Shown here: one piece after another, positions 62,201 to 63,909 of the stretch
Position numbering within the stretch: position 1 is the first letter of the stretch
Layout of the letters: each line of letters starts with the position of its first letter
Program-made: the position numbers and the translations under genes
Notes under the pieces: generated by a model
The model's database searches: none
What the model saw: only the letters and a program-made list of their open reading frames with translations
What the model was told of the DNA's origin: nothing
NCBI GenBank assembly: GCA_020002185.1
Contig: CM034533.1
Location: forward strand, 69,487,888 to 69,551,887
Reading direction: 5' to 3'
DNA from: Paraescarpia echinospica
Taxonomy: Eukaryota; Annelida; Polychaeta; Sabellida; Siboglinidae
Length of the DNA: 64,000 nucleotides

Positions 62201-63488
62201 TGTCCAAGGGTGACTTAATGGGGATGGCTGTATTACCAAGGTAATTGTGAAGCAAGGTTCCACTGTAGTAACATTTCTCAAGACAAAAATGTCTGAACTT
62301 CAGATGACAGATCTAGATATGATGATAAATATCTAGCAATGGAACTGTACTGTTTTTAAAACTGCACATATGTTTCTAATAAAACCTTCACACCTGTGAA
62401 GCCTTCTGGACACAGACATGTATAGCCGTTGACAACATCCTCACATGCGACACCTGGAGGGCAGGGTGAGGACTGACATTCATTGACGTTCTCTGTGCAT
62501 TGGGGCCCAACCCAGCCTGGCTGACAGCTGCAGGTGTACGAGTTGATTCCTTCTACACACCTGTAGGCACAGGGGACAGAGCATCAAGTATTGGCATGTG
62601 ATGATATCATGAGATGTGTAGGTCTTACTCTCCTCACGATTAATCTGATGTCACTTGGGTCTGATCCCAGGTGAAACCACACATGGAGGTAATCTTGATT
62701 AGCTATGTGGTAAATACATGACAGCTTGGTGGTATAAATATTGATTTGTTTATTTACTAATATTCTTTTGTTTACACTGGTCTTAAATAATAATAAATAA
62801 TGAACTTCATTTAAACACAGGTTTCCAGAGTGATACTGTTTGATTAATAGTTGTTATTCTAGAGAGACTAGTGTAAACACTAACACTAAAAGTCTTCATG
62901 ATACGTGTAAAAATATAAAATAGTTATGATGAGCGTGTTGCATATTGTAAATAGTTTGTTTCTTGTTTTATTTATGTAAATTGGGCCAGTGTTAATTGTG
63001 TCTTCAGTTTCTCCTTGCCTGTTTTCAACATCAACACTGTGTTTGTTTGATTGGTATATTGTATGATTGGTATATTGTATGATTGGTATGTTGTGGGCTG
63101 TTGCTGAAATAAAGAAAAACATTATACGTATTATAAATTCCGGTGATCACATGGCAGTGATCACATGGCAGTGATCACACGGCAGTGTTCTCAATAATCT
63201 CTCAGGGCTGACTACAAATGATACCATTCTACATCATATCCACTCTTGTCTACTTCAAAACATACATCATAAACTACTGAAGTCAGCCCAGTTATCTCGC
63301 TCCAGTCAATTCTCACCTTCCATGAACACAAGGACTTGACAGACACTCGTCAATGTCAATATGACAGTTGACACCCGTGTAGCCATGGCGACAGTAACAG
63401 ATGTATCGGGCGATATCGTCACGACAGATCGCGTTGTTCTGACATGGTTGTGACCGACATTCATCCAGTTCAGTTTCACAAAGAGCAC
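3876..63488 (-). CDS. EYS: EYS-like secreted EGF/laminin-G protein, 29 C-terminal exons (5' end outside window)
   Basis: Spliced gene reconstructed exon by exon. All 28 introns have AG acceptors and GT donors, except one GC donor (intron 27), and reading frame is kept through every junction to a TGA at 3876-3878. The window encodes 2,075 residues: about 7.5 EGF modules (residues 1-300), a Ser/Thr/Met-rich linker (to about 800), one EGF, then five LamG domains separated by 1, 2, 2 and 2 EGFs, ending about 25 residues after the LamG5 cysteine. Each LamG ends in a G-C motif ([40 protein letters not shown]). Known for the family: eyes shut/spacemaker is a secreted protein of the photoreceptor extracellular matrix, with EGFs, a low-complexity linker in one giant exon, and C-terminal alternating LamG/EGF. 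Crumbs is less likely, because there is no transmembrane helix or FERM/PDZ tail. Signal peptide and first EGFs lie upstream of the window. The exon list follows in separate entries, numbered from the first exon seen here. Confidence 0.9.
4254..4500 (-). mobile_element. SINE body copy
   Basis: Matches the body of the tRNA-headed SINE at 63521-63840: 'gcagtatccagt', 'tgctcagagtgctttacac', 'caaatatccaccactgcc'. The tRNA head is missing or decayed. It lies in intron 28. Confidence 0.6.
4554..4654 (-). CDS. EYS: EYS exon 28: LamG5
   Basis: Residues 1986-2019: [17 protein letters not shown] and [11 protein letters not shown]. The acceptor is CTGTTACAG and the donor is TTTAG|GTAGGT. Confidence 0.88.
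4731..6342. repeat. 52-bp minisatellite filling intron 27
   Basis: About 31 copies of a unit containing TATATCAGTTGGACTTGACC and GAGAACTGGGGACGTC, occupying some 85 % of intron 27. Variation is limited to a few sites (taatgtatat/taaagaatat, cttcac/ctccac). Confidence 0.97.
6557..6705 (-). CDS. EYS: EYS exon 27: LamG5, ends at a GC donor
   Basis: Residues 1937-1985: [20 protein letters not shown], then [10 protein letters not shown]. The acceptor is GTGTACAG. A GT donor four bases later (CAA|GTGAAA) gives a stop in exon 28. The GC donor CG|GCAAGT is the only one that keeps frame ([11 protein letters not shown]) and matches the usual LamG 'WH-v-r-R-l-V-D' strand. The 27-bp repeat upstream copies its acceptor. 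Confidence 0.88.
6707..7200. repeat. 27-30-bp minisatellite derived from exon 27 acceptor
   Basis: Units like CAGTGACATTGTTTGACC + ATCTGAACACA. On the minus strand each reads CACTGTGTGTTCAG, nearly the real acceptor CACTGTGTGTACAG of exon 27, which is the first unit of the array. Confidence 0.92.
7183..7592. repeat. 43-45-bp minisatellite
   Basis: About nine copies of a unit with CATACTGTGGCATTATTTGG and CTGAACACATATTGACCA. It shares the 'gaaca..ctgtgacatt' core with the neighbouring 27-bp array and so probably grew from it. Confidence 0.9.
8016..8343. repeat. 42-bp minisatellite
   Basis: About eight copies of a unit containing GAATACTCCTGTTGTGGCC and TTGGGTTGACAACATGG, in intron 26. Open frames on both strands are a by-product of the 42-bp (14-codon) period. 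Confidence 0.93.
8345..9362. other. Intronic sequence without recognised feature
   Basis: Single-copy intron 26 sequence. Only a short (GGCT)n run near 9070 stands out. Confidence 0.5.
9365..10090. mobile_element. Interrupted pogo-like MITE
   Basis: Both ends resemble the MITE at 2933 (left 'cagttaaacatcg...ggtcacc', right 'ggtgaccataat' to 'ggttccactg'), flanked by TA. They are separated by about 570 bp of unrelated AT-rich DNA. Either a larger member of the family or one split by a later insertion. Confidence 0.5.
10361..10503 (-). CDS. EYS: EYS exon 26: start of LamG5
   Basis: Residues 1889-1936: [37 protein letters not shown]. The acceptor is a TTTTTTCAG tract and the donor is GACAG|GTGATC. 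Phase 0 out. Confidence 0.9.
10949..11093 (-). CDS. EYS: EYS exon 25: EGF
   Basis: Residues 1841-1888: FFGDTC closes the previous EGF, and [12 protein letters not shown] to MGALCDM is the next. The acceptor is TTTTTCTTCAG and the donor is TATGG|GTGAGT. Confidence 0.9.
11106..12712. repeat. 64-bp minisatellite, nearly identical copies
   Basis: About 25 copies of a unit containing GATTATAGAGTTAACAGATG and CCTTAGCCAATCCAACAAG, with only a few single-base differences in 1.6 kb. It starts about 12 nt upstream of the exon 25 acceptor. On the gene's strand each unit has AAG|GTACGTA, a donor-like site. Confidence 0.97.
12713..13125. other. Intron 24, no recognised feature
   Basis: Single-copy sequence between the 64-bp array and the LINE fragment. 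Its last 100 bases may belong to the LINE but have no readable protein. Confidence 0.4.
13128..13612 (+). mobile_element. 5'-truncated non-LTR retrotransposon, RT C-terminal end
   Basis: An open frame at 13134-13466 reads [18 protein letters not shown], then [20 protein letters not shown] and ends with [10 protein letters not shown]. This is the conserved C-terminal end of CR1/L2/Rex-like LINE polyproteins. A TTA microsatellite near 13590-13612 is consistent with the element's 3' tail. It is antisense to EYS, in intron 24. Confidence 0.85.
13640..13872. repeat. Degenerate ~18-20-bp repeat
   Basis: Irregular copies of 'cacagctgaaacttggcatgg' type units, ending next to the exon 24 donor. More diverged than the other arrays. 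Confidence 0.75.
13881..13999 (-). CDS. EYS: EYS exon 24: EGF
   Basis: Residues 1801-1840: [11 protein letters not shown], then [12 protein letters not shown] and YTCACTE. The acceptor is GTGGCAG and the donor is AGAG|GTGAGT. Phase 0 out. Confidence 0.9.
14340..14420. repeat. Possible SINE end with (AAT)n
   Basis: 'taataataataatg' followed by 'ttatatagcgccatatcc' resembles the 'tatatagcgcagtatcc' end of the SINE at 63521. The rest of the element is not visible. Confidence 0.35.
14600..14719 (-). CDS. EYS: EYS exon 23: end of LamG4
   Basis: Residues 1761-1800: [10 protein letters not shown] completes LYVGG-LP with exon 22, and [12 protein letters not shown] closes the domain. The acceptor is TGCAG and the donor is GACAG|GTGTGA. 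It is separated from exon 22 by an 11.5-kb intron, the longest after intron 2 or comparable to it. Confidence 0.9.
14860..17960. other. Intron 22, left part: nothing recognised
   Basis: AT-rich sequence without coding potential or tandem repeats. A GC-richer patch at 14990-15260 with several CpGs has no readable protein. Confidence 0.45.
17966..18130 (-). mobile_element. SINE body copy
   Basis: 'gtagtatccagtcctcagg', 'ctcaaagcgctttaaac', 'tccctggcagacctgtt' and 'aaatatccaccg' match the body of the SINE at 63521-63840, without the tRNA head. Confidence 0.6.
19178..19640 (-). repeat. Two diverged ~150-bp homologous ORF fragments
   Basis: Minus-strand stretches at 19178-19325 and 19488-19640 read related peptides: [20 protein letters not shown] and [23 protein letters not shown] outside the peptide has diverged, so the similarity may reflect past coding constraint. 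The first ends at an ACA|GTAAGT donor-like site. It could be exons of a nested gene or fragments of a transposon ORF. Confidence 0.4.
20457..20718. repeat. 42-bp minisatellite, 6 copies
   Basis: Six copies of a unit with GTCCAGCCAGTGTCAGTCAG and GATTGAGAGTAAAGTG. One copy lacks two bases. Confidence 0.95.
20720..21720. other. Intron 22, right part: no supported gene
   Basis: It contains two related stretches 'gatggaacgtcgcggaacgtcgat' (near 20850 and 21015) and a plus-strand start-like AAGATGGCGGACGATGAC at 21050-21067 that opens a 97-codon frame. I cannot support a gene from it. Confidence 0.4.
21725..26281. repeat. 45-bp minisatellite seeded by the exon 22 donor boundary
   Basis: About 100 copies. 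On the gene's strand each unit is CACCCTCTTGTATGTAG|GTG followed by AGTGACGGTGGTGCGTTATG, i.e. the last 19 nt of exon 22, its donor and some 26 nt of intron. The real exon end at 26266 is the first unit. Higher-order structure is visible: the variant GGCGCTCATAACG recurs 1,215 bp (27 units) apart at 22581 and 23796. An irregular block at 24160-24385 breaks the register. Plus-strand open frames of up to 842 codons over it are repeat artefacts. Confidence 0.97.
26266..26394 (-). CDS. EYS: EYS exon 22: LamG4
   Basis: Residues 1718-1760: [20 protein letters not shown] matches the LamG 'WH-v-v-r-n-g-l-V-d' strand, and LLYVG ends the exon. The acceptor is TACTAG and the donor is GTAG|GTGAGT. The last 19 nt plus the donor are the founder unit of the 45-bp array that follows directly. 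Confidence 0.92.
26395..26916. other. Intron 21
   Basis: Short intron with a purine-rich GAGAGGGAGAGGG stretch near 26710. Nothing else recognised. Confidence 0.5.
26917..27189 (-). CDS. EYS: EYS exon 21: start of LamG4
   Basis: Residues 1627-1717: [37 protein letters not shown] and [17 protein letters not shown]. This is a near-complete first half of LamG. The acceptor is TTTATAG and the donor is AACAG|GTGTTA. Confidence 0.93.
27430..27660. repeat. Short repeat copying the exon 20 donor boundary
   Basis: About nine diverged 22-26-bp units 'gatggtgacacttactctgg'. On the gene's strand they read CCAGAGTAAGTGTCACCAT, identical to the real exon 20 end and donor at 27649-27660. At least two copies keep the full GTAAGT. 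Confidence 0.85.
27655..27824 (-). CDS. EYS: EYS exon 20: two EGFs
   Basis: Residues 1570-1626: [15 protein letters not shown] closes one EGF, and [15 protein letters not shown] to GPNCHQ is the next. The acceptor is TCCTAG and the donor is CCAGA|GTAAGT. Copies of this donor boundary form the repeat at 27430-27655. Confidence 0.92.
27825..28570. other. Intron 19 flank with small hairpin
   Basis: At 27884-27968 'agatgtcttttagcaggcat' and 'atgcctaaaagacatct' form an imperfect inverted repeat of about 17 bp, perhaps a tiny MITE. The rest is not recognised. Confidence 0.4.
28575..29945. repeat. ~28-30-bp minisatellite with higher-order units
   Basis: GT-rich units such as GGGTCTGGGTGGTATCAGG + GTCCTGTGT alternate in a fixed order of variants. 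The marker variant TCTCGGGTGGCATCAG recurs at about 28764, 28913, 29177 and 29589. It lies in intron 19. Long plus-strand frames over it are artefacts. Confidence 0.95.
30140..30302 (-). CDS. EYS: EYS exon 19: end of LamG3 and start of EGF
   Basis: Residues 1516-1569. It supplies the closing [10 protein letters not shown] of LamG3, then [14 protein letters not shown] begins an EGF. The acceptor is TTATCAG and the donor is TTCAG|GTGGGT. It has no long ORF of its own in standard tracks but fits by phase (1 in, 2 out) and motif. Confidence 0.88.
30463..32720. repeat. Inverted repeats flanking the LINE
   Basis: Left arm TTCAACTTGCATTCAACTG (about 30509-30528) and right arm CAACTGTTGAATGCAGGTTG (about 32590-32609) are near-perfect reverse complements. 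More 'ttcaact' motifs occur on both sides. The LINE seems to have landed in a palindromic element. Confidence 0.5.
30600..32600 (-). pseudogene. Decayed non-LTR retrotransposon (RT domain), in intron 18
   Basis: Minus-strand frames read reverse transcriptase: [61 protein letters not shown] (31500-32531). A frameshift near 31555 is followed by [19 protein letters not shown], the catalytic KFADDTKVF and a stop near 31413. The thumb and C-terminal end [19 protein letters not shown] to [18 protein letters not shown] lies at 30660-31253. Family: Jockey/CR1-type LINE. It is 5'-truncated, with no endonuclease domain, and in the same orientation as EYS. Confidence 0.92.
33135..33374 (-). CDS. EYS: EYS exon 18: LamG3
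   Basis: Residues 1436-1515: [30 protein letters not shown] and the closing FTSGFTG, whose GC continues in exon 19. The acceptor is CTGCCAG and the donor is CACAG|GTCAGA. Confidence 0.92.
33375..33999. other. Intron 17
   Basis: A short direct repeat 'gaggtcaaatgtttg' near 33505-33550. Nothing else recognised. Confidence 0.45.
34000..34080 (-). CDS. EYS: EYS exon 17: LamG3
   Basis: Residues 1409-1435, 81 nt: [17 protein letters not shown] and [10 protein letters not shown]. The last matches the LamG 'v-f-y-d-l-G-S-G' strand. The acceptor is ATTCCAG and the donor is CTCAG|GTAAAA. Confidence 0.9.
34150..34890. repeat. Imperfect long inverted repeat (foldback)
   Basis: The left arm 34160-34440 and right arm 34650-34880 are diverged reverse complements, e.g. 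'atcaagtttagcactggttat' against 'ataaccactgctaaaacgat', and 'atagggaatagg' against 'cctattccctag'. The left arm's inner part is also tandemly duplicated (34320 and 34430). It resembles a foldback DNA element in intron 16. Confidence 0.55.
34972..35140. mobile_element. Pogo-like MITE, diverged
   Basis: 'aacctcattttacagtcacc', 'ctgagacagttctaagttaat' and 'gggtgaccttaataccgtgg' match the family at 2933, in reverse orientation. Confidence 0.6.
35311..35484 (-). CDS. EYS: EYS exon 16: start of LamG3
   Basis: Residues 1351-1408: [27 protein letters not shown] and [10 protein letters not shown], classic first LamG strands. The acceptor is TCCACAG and the donor is CGGAG|GTGAGG. Confidence 0.92.
35690..37552. 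repeat. 36-bp minisatellite
   Basis: About 52 copies of ACTACCACACAGGACACC + AGGATATTACAACTGGGC in intron 15, varying mainly at acacagg/acacaag/acacggg. Because 36 is divisible by 3 all frames are periodic, giving long spurious ORFs on both strands. Confidence 0.97.
37827..37996 (-). CDS. EYS: EYS exon 15: two EGFs
   Basis: Residues 1294-1350. It completes the EGF started in exon 14 ([16 protein letters not shown]) and carries a second one, [12 protein letters not shown] to GANCSQG. The acceptor is TGTTTCAG and the donor is CAAG|GTGACA. Four diverged copies of its 5' end lie upstream in the 38.0-38.4 kb repeat. Confidence 0.9.
37997..38370. repeat. Repeat copying the exon 15 acceptor, with (GCAG)n
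   Basis: Copies at about 38045, 38106, 38270 and 38337 of the exon 15 start and acceptor, on the gene's strand TTTCAG|TCACACAGTGTCG. They are interleaved with ACAGAC runs and a (GGCA)n tetranucleotide tract at 38161-38246. Confidence 0.88.
38800..39132 (-). CDS. EYS: EYS exon 14: end of LamG2 and start of EGF
   Basis: Residues 1183-1293. It contains [13 protein letters not shown], the LamG closing [12 protein letters not shown], then an EGF start [18 protein letters not shown]. The acceptor is TGTTTCAG and the donor is AAAG|GTTGGC. Confidence 0.93.
39133..40693. other. Intron 13, with a ~130-bp tandem duplication
   Basis: 'ggtagggacggcaaaacc' and 'attacgttacgctagtca' occur at about 39285 and 39413. 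Otherwise single-copy AT-rich sequence with no gene seen. Confidence 0.5.
40694..40973 (-). CDS. EYS: EYS exon 13: first half of LamG2
   Basis: Residues 1090-1182: [17 protein letters not shown], then [20 protein letters not shown] and [14 protein letters not shown], typical LamG strands. The acceptor is CTTTCAG and the donor is TTCA|GTAAGT. Confidence 0.92.
41290..41485 (-). CDS. EYS: EYS exon 12: EGF between LamG1 and LamG2
   Basis: Residues 1025-1089. A short Thr/Pro linker ([12 protein letters not shown]) precedes an EGF with [21 protein letters not shown] and GQLCQE. The acceptor is TCCTTTAG and the donor is GGAAG|GTAACG. Phase 0 in, phase 1 out. Confidence 0.9.
41525..42912. repeat. 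21-bp minisatellite
   Basis: About 66 copies of GTTGTGATGTATATTTGCAT + G in intron 11, starting about 40 nt from the exon 12 acceptor. Variable at gttat/gttgt and gcatg/gcgtg. Spurious ORFs occur on both strands. Confidence 0.97.
43145..43275. repeat. ~28-bp repeat copying the exon 11 donor boundary
   Basis: Units 'cacttaccccactagtggtg' + 'ttaatcc'. On the gene's strand they read CACTAGTGGGGTAAGTGTGG, the exact exon 11 end and donor. Two good copies lie at 43203-43258 and older diverged ones further out. Confidence 0.88.
43271..43514 (-). CDS. EYS: EYS exon 11: C-terminal half of LamG1
   Basis: Residues 943-1024. It contains [13 protein letters not shown] and the closing [11 protein letters not shown], both standard for the end of a LamG domain. 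Of two possible acceptor AGs only TTTTAG|TCAG keeps frame; the CAG three bases on leads to a stop. The donor is GGG|GTAAGT, and the boundary is copied at least twice just downstream. Confidence 0.9.
43785..43981. mobile_element. Pogo-like MITE, diverged
   Basis: 'ggacctcattgttaacgtcacc', 'aataatttgggaatatccta' and 'gtgaggtgaccatgaacc' match the MITE family at 2933. Confidence 0.65.
44106..44191 (-). CDS. EYS: EYS exon 10: LamG1
   Basis: Residues 915-942: [18 protein letters not shown] and GDIYNVSV. The acceptor is GTTTCAG and the donor is TCAC|GTGAGT. Phase 2 out fits exon 11. Confidence 0.84.
44257..44610 (-). mobile_element. SINE copy with internal 27-bp repeat
   Basis: Starts 'gttgtatccaatcctcaggactgctc', ends 'aaaattggccaagctttgaaacaac', as the SINE at 63521. 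Its 'tactcattcatacagctga' part has expanded to five 27-bp copies 'ctatacaactgagtgaactg' at 44406-44545. Confidence 0.6.
44847..44939 (-). CDS. EYS: EYS exon 9: LamG1
   Basis: Residues 884-914, 31 codons. [13 protein letters not shown] corresponds to the LamG 'G-lll-Y-g' strand, and the end is [12 protein letters not shown]. The acceptor is TTTTCAG and the donor is GAAG|GTATGC; phase 0 on both sides. Confidence 0.87.
45193..45299 (-). CDS. EYS: EYS exon 8: start of LamG1
   Basis: Residues 848-883, opening [12 protein letters not shown] and ending [10 protein letters not shown], the first strands of a laminin-G beta-sandwich. The acceptor is TTCTAG and the donor is TCAG|GTATAC. Two diverged copies of the exon start and its acceptor lie just upstream at 45339-45420. 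Confidence 0.87.
45300..45500. repeat. ~58-bp diverged repeat copying the exon 8 acceptor
   Basis: On the gene's strand the real GTTCTAG|CTGTGGAGATGG is followed outward by GTTGTAG|CTGTGAAGATGG (about 45339-45366) and TTTAAG|CTGCAAAGATGG (about 45395-45420), each with flanking 'acaaaacactcagctcaatgtaac'. Confidence 0.75.
45754..45981 (-). CDS. EYS: EYS exon 7: end of linker and EGF
   Basis: Residues 772-847. The first half continues the Ser/Thr/Met linker ([17 protein letters not shown]). The second half is an EGF with [17 protein letters not shown] and EGEWCE. The acceptor is CCTTAG and the donor is AACAG|GTACGA. Confidence 0.9.
47331..47426 (-). CDS. EYS: Candidate cassette exon 6b: partial duplicate of exon 7
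   Basis: This 96-nt stretch copies the start of exon 7, including its acceptor (CCTTAG|CATCC). It lacks an 18-nt piece and is cut off after PMS by a GTGAGTATG donor that belongs to the surrounding 45-bp array. It has phase 1 at both ends and a length divisible by three, so inclusion between exons 6 and 7 would add 32 residues without changing frame and repeat the linker motif [13 protein letters not shown]. It is open throughout. It may be a used alternative exon or a non-functional duplicate; sequence alone does not decide. Confidence 0.45.
47331..47537. repeat. Duplicate of exon 7 start and its upstream intron
   Basis: High identity with 45872-46102, including the acceptor, the 'ttatcttatctgaatgttta' intron stretch and 'ttaattaactgaactagccattt'. 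It lacks one 18-nt piece present in exon 7. Confidence 0.93.
48211..49847 (-). CDS. EYS: EYS exon 6: giant exon, EGF plus mucin-like Ser/Thr/Met linker
   Basis: Residues 226-771, 1,637 nt. It begins by closing an EGF ([12 protein letters not shown]), then has a full EGF from [12 protein letters not shown] to TTGRNC. After that come about 490 residues rich in Ser, Thr, Met, Ala and Val with almost no cysteine, as expected of an O-glycosylated spacer. Two coding tandem repeats are visible: a short TVTME/SMATV type at 49060-49150, and four to five copies of a 12-residue unit [12 protein letters not shown] at 48264-48425. Vertebrate EYS, as I recall, also codes this linker in one very large exon. 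The acceptor is TTCCACCAG and the donor is TCAG|GTTTGG. A long antisense ORF over the same region is a codon-bias shadow. Confidence 0.9.
48264..48425 (-). repeat. 36-bp coding repeat inside exon 6
   Basis: Four to five copies of a unit coding [12 protein letters not shown]. Frame is kept, and copies are almost identical at DNA level, so recent expansion within the coding region is likely. Confidence 0.92.
49905..50096. mobile_element. Pogo-like MITE
   Basis: 'agtggaacctccctattaagg' to 'gtgaccgcaaaccatggttc', with the internal 'ctgtcctagggtgacc' shared with the copy at 2933. Confidence 0.7.
50143..50326. repeat. 33-bp minisatellite, 5-6 copies
   Basis: Unit GGTTGTTATTGTTATCCAGC + TGTTAGTTGTTAC in intron 5. 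Confidence 0.95.
50365..50480 (+). mobile_element. Relic of LINE RT C-terminal end
   Basis: The frame reads [18 protein letters not shown], matching the [14 protein letters not shown] motif of the LINE fragment at 13128. Only about 100 bp are recognisable. Confidence 0.6.
50480..50897. other. Intron 5, unrecognised
   Basis: Overlapping frames on both strands have no recognisable motif. Confidence 0.4.
50898..50997 (-). CDS. EYS: EYS exon 5: EGF
   Basis: Residues 193-225. The end of one EGF (VTGVLCE) is followed by the start of a cb[20 protein letters not shown], ending GFE. The acceptor is CTGTAG and the donor is TTCGA|GTGAGT, phase 2 out, which makes the Glu codon with exon 6. Confidence 0.87.
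51585..51718 (-). CDS. EYS: EYS exon 4: EGF
   Basis: Residues 148-192. It finishes one EGF ([11 protein letters not shown]) and carries most of the next cb[14 protein letters not shown] through FVCECPPG. The acceptor is TTTTCACCAG and the donor is CCAG|GTAAGT. Confidence 0.9.
51833..52010 (-). mobile_element. SINE body copy
   Basis: 'gcagtatccagtactcagg', 'ctccctggcagacctgttc' and 'aaatatccaccactatc' match the SINE at 63521. The tRNA head is absent. Confidence 0.65.
52185..52290 (-). CDS. EYS: EYS exon 3: EGF
   Basis: Residues 113-147. It closes the previous EGF (GGHCE) and starts a cbEGF at IDIDVC, with [10 protein letters not shown] and LNFTC. The acceptor is TTACACAG and the donor is GCAG|GTATAA. 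Both junction phases (1 in, 2 out) fit exons 2 and 4. Confidence 0.88.
52573..60168. repeat. 48-bp minisatellite, 7.6 kb, ~158 copies
   Basis: Unit TTATACAAGGCAACCTTATT + TTAGTGTGTG + TTGTTTTACCAGTCTCAG in intron 2. Rare variants (tgtttgctg, gttgcacaag, cttatgtcag, gttataaaag) recur in the same order about 4.9-5.05 kb apart (53.04-54.35 kb versus 57.95-59.40 kb), showing a large internal duplication. Plus- and minus-strand frames up to 831 codons are artefacts of the 16-codon period. Confidence 0.98.
60322..60498. mobile_element. Pogo-like MITE, founder of the adjoining array
   Basis: TA then CAGTGGAACCTCCCTATC; right end 'aaccatgaagcaaggttcc'. Its right half is continuous with the 74-bp array that follows. 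Confidence 0.7.
60432..62275. repeat. 74-bp satellite derived from a MITE end
   Basis: About 25 copies of GGTGGCTTAATGGGGATGGC + TGTATTACCAAGGTAACCA + CGAAGCAGGGTTCCACTG + spacer. 'Taccaaggtaacca...ggttccactg' is the terminal part of the MITE family (compare 3086-3107), so the array is a tandem expansion of the terminus at 60432-60498 plus a short flank. Confidence 0.93.
62394..62560 (-). CDS. EYS: EYS exon 2: EGF pair
   Basis: Residues 57-112. It completes the EGF begun in exon 1 ([16 protein letters not shown]), then carries a second EGF starting NVNEC and reaching CLCPEGFTG. The acceptor is CCTACAG and the donor is ACAG|GTGTGA. It is too short for an ORF screen but clear by cysteine spacing and phase. 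The next intron is about 10.1 kb and holds the 48-bp and 74-bp arrays. Confidence 0.88.
62561..63316. other. Intron 1 of window
   Basis: A three-copy 17-bp repeat 'gtgatcacatggca' at 63143-63185 and a two-copy 'attggtatattgtatg' near 63050. Nothing else recognised. Confidence 0.5.
63317..63488 (-). CDS. EYS: EYS exon 1 of window: EGF, calcium-binding type
   Basis: Residues 1-57. It opens with the end of one EGF (GALCE), contains a whole cbEGF starting ELDEC and ending VNC, and starts the next at IDIDEC. The xDxDEC starts are calcium-binding EGF signatures. The acceptor is TTTGCAG at 63489-63495 and the donor is AG|GTGAGA at 63311-63316. It joins exon 2 in phase 2 to read HGRCVEG. The preceding exon is outside the window. 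Confidence 0.9.
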
Positions 63489-63520
63489 CTGCAAACAAGA
63501 CACACAGGGAACACTAAAAA

Positions 63521-63842
63521 GATAAGTTCTTATATAGCGCAGTATCCAGTCCTTAGGGCTGCTCAAAGCACTTTACACATTACTCCCTGGCAGACCTGTT
63601 CAATCAAACACCATCTCGACTTCTCTGGTAAGCATTCAACTATGCTGCACTTAATGCGCGAAGACTATTCGTACATAAATATCCACCACTGTCTATACCC
63701 AGGTACTCATTCATACAGCTGATTGAGCAGGAACAACATTGAGTGAACGAACTTGCCCAAGGTTCAACATGGCAGCACAGGATTCGAACCTGGGTTCTCG
63801 CTATTGAGAGTCCGATGCTCTAGCAGCTATGCCACAGCACTC
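63521..63842 (-). mobile_element. tRNA-derived SINE, most complete copy
   Basis: On the minus strand a tRNA-like head (about 63766-63840) has an A box TGGCATAGCTG and a B box GGTTCGAATCC. It is followed by a body ending 'gatactgcgctatataag'. Body copies occur at 4254, 17966, 44257 and 51833, all in the same orientation as EYS. Confidence 0.8.
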
Positions 63843-63909
63843 AACTAAACAGATACCAACAAACTCAAGTCTAATAATGGATTCATTAAGATTGGGAACT
63901 GCTTTTTGG

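Noticed and set aside
3876..63488. Crumbs, agrin, Slit or Notch identity
   Set aside because: There is no transmembrane segment, LRR, Kazal or LNR modules; the mucin-like giant exon and the final LamG-stop arrangement fit EYS better.
63766..63842. Functional tRNA gene
   Set aside because: A and B boxes are present, but the sequence is fused to the SINE body and does not show a clean cloverleaf with acceptor stem.
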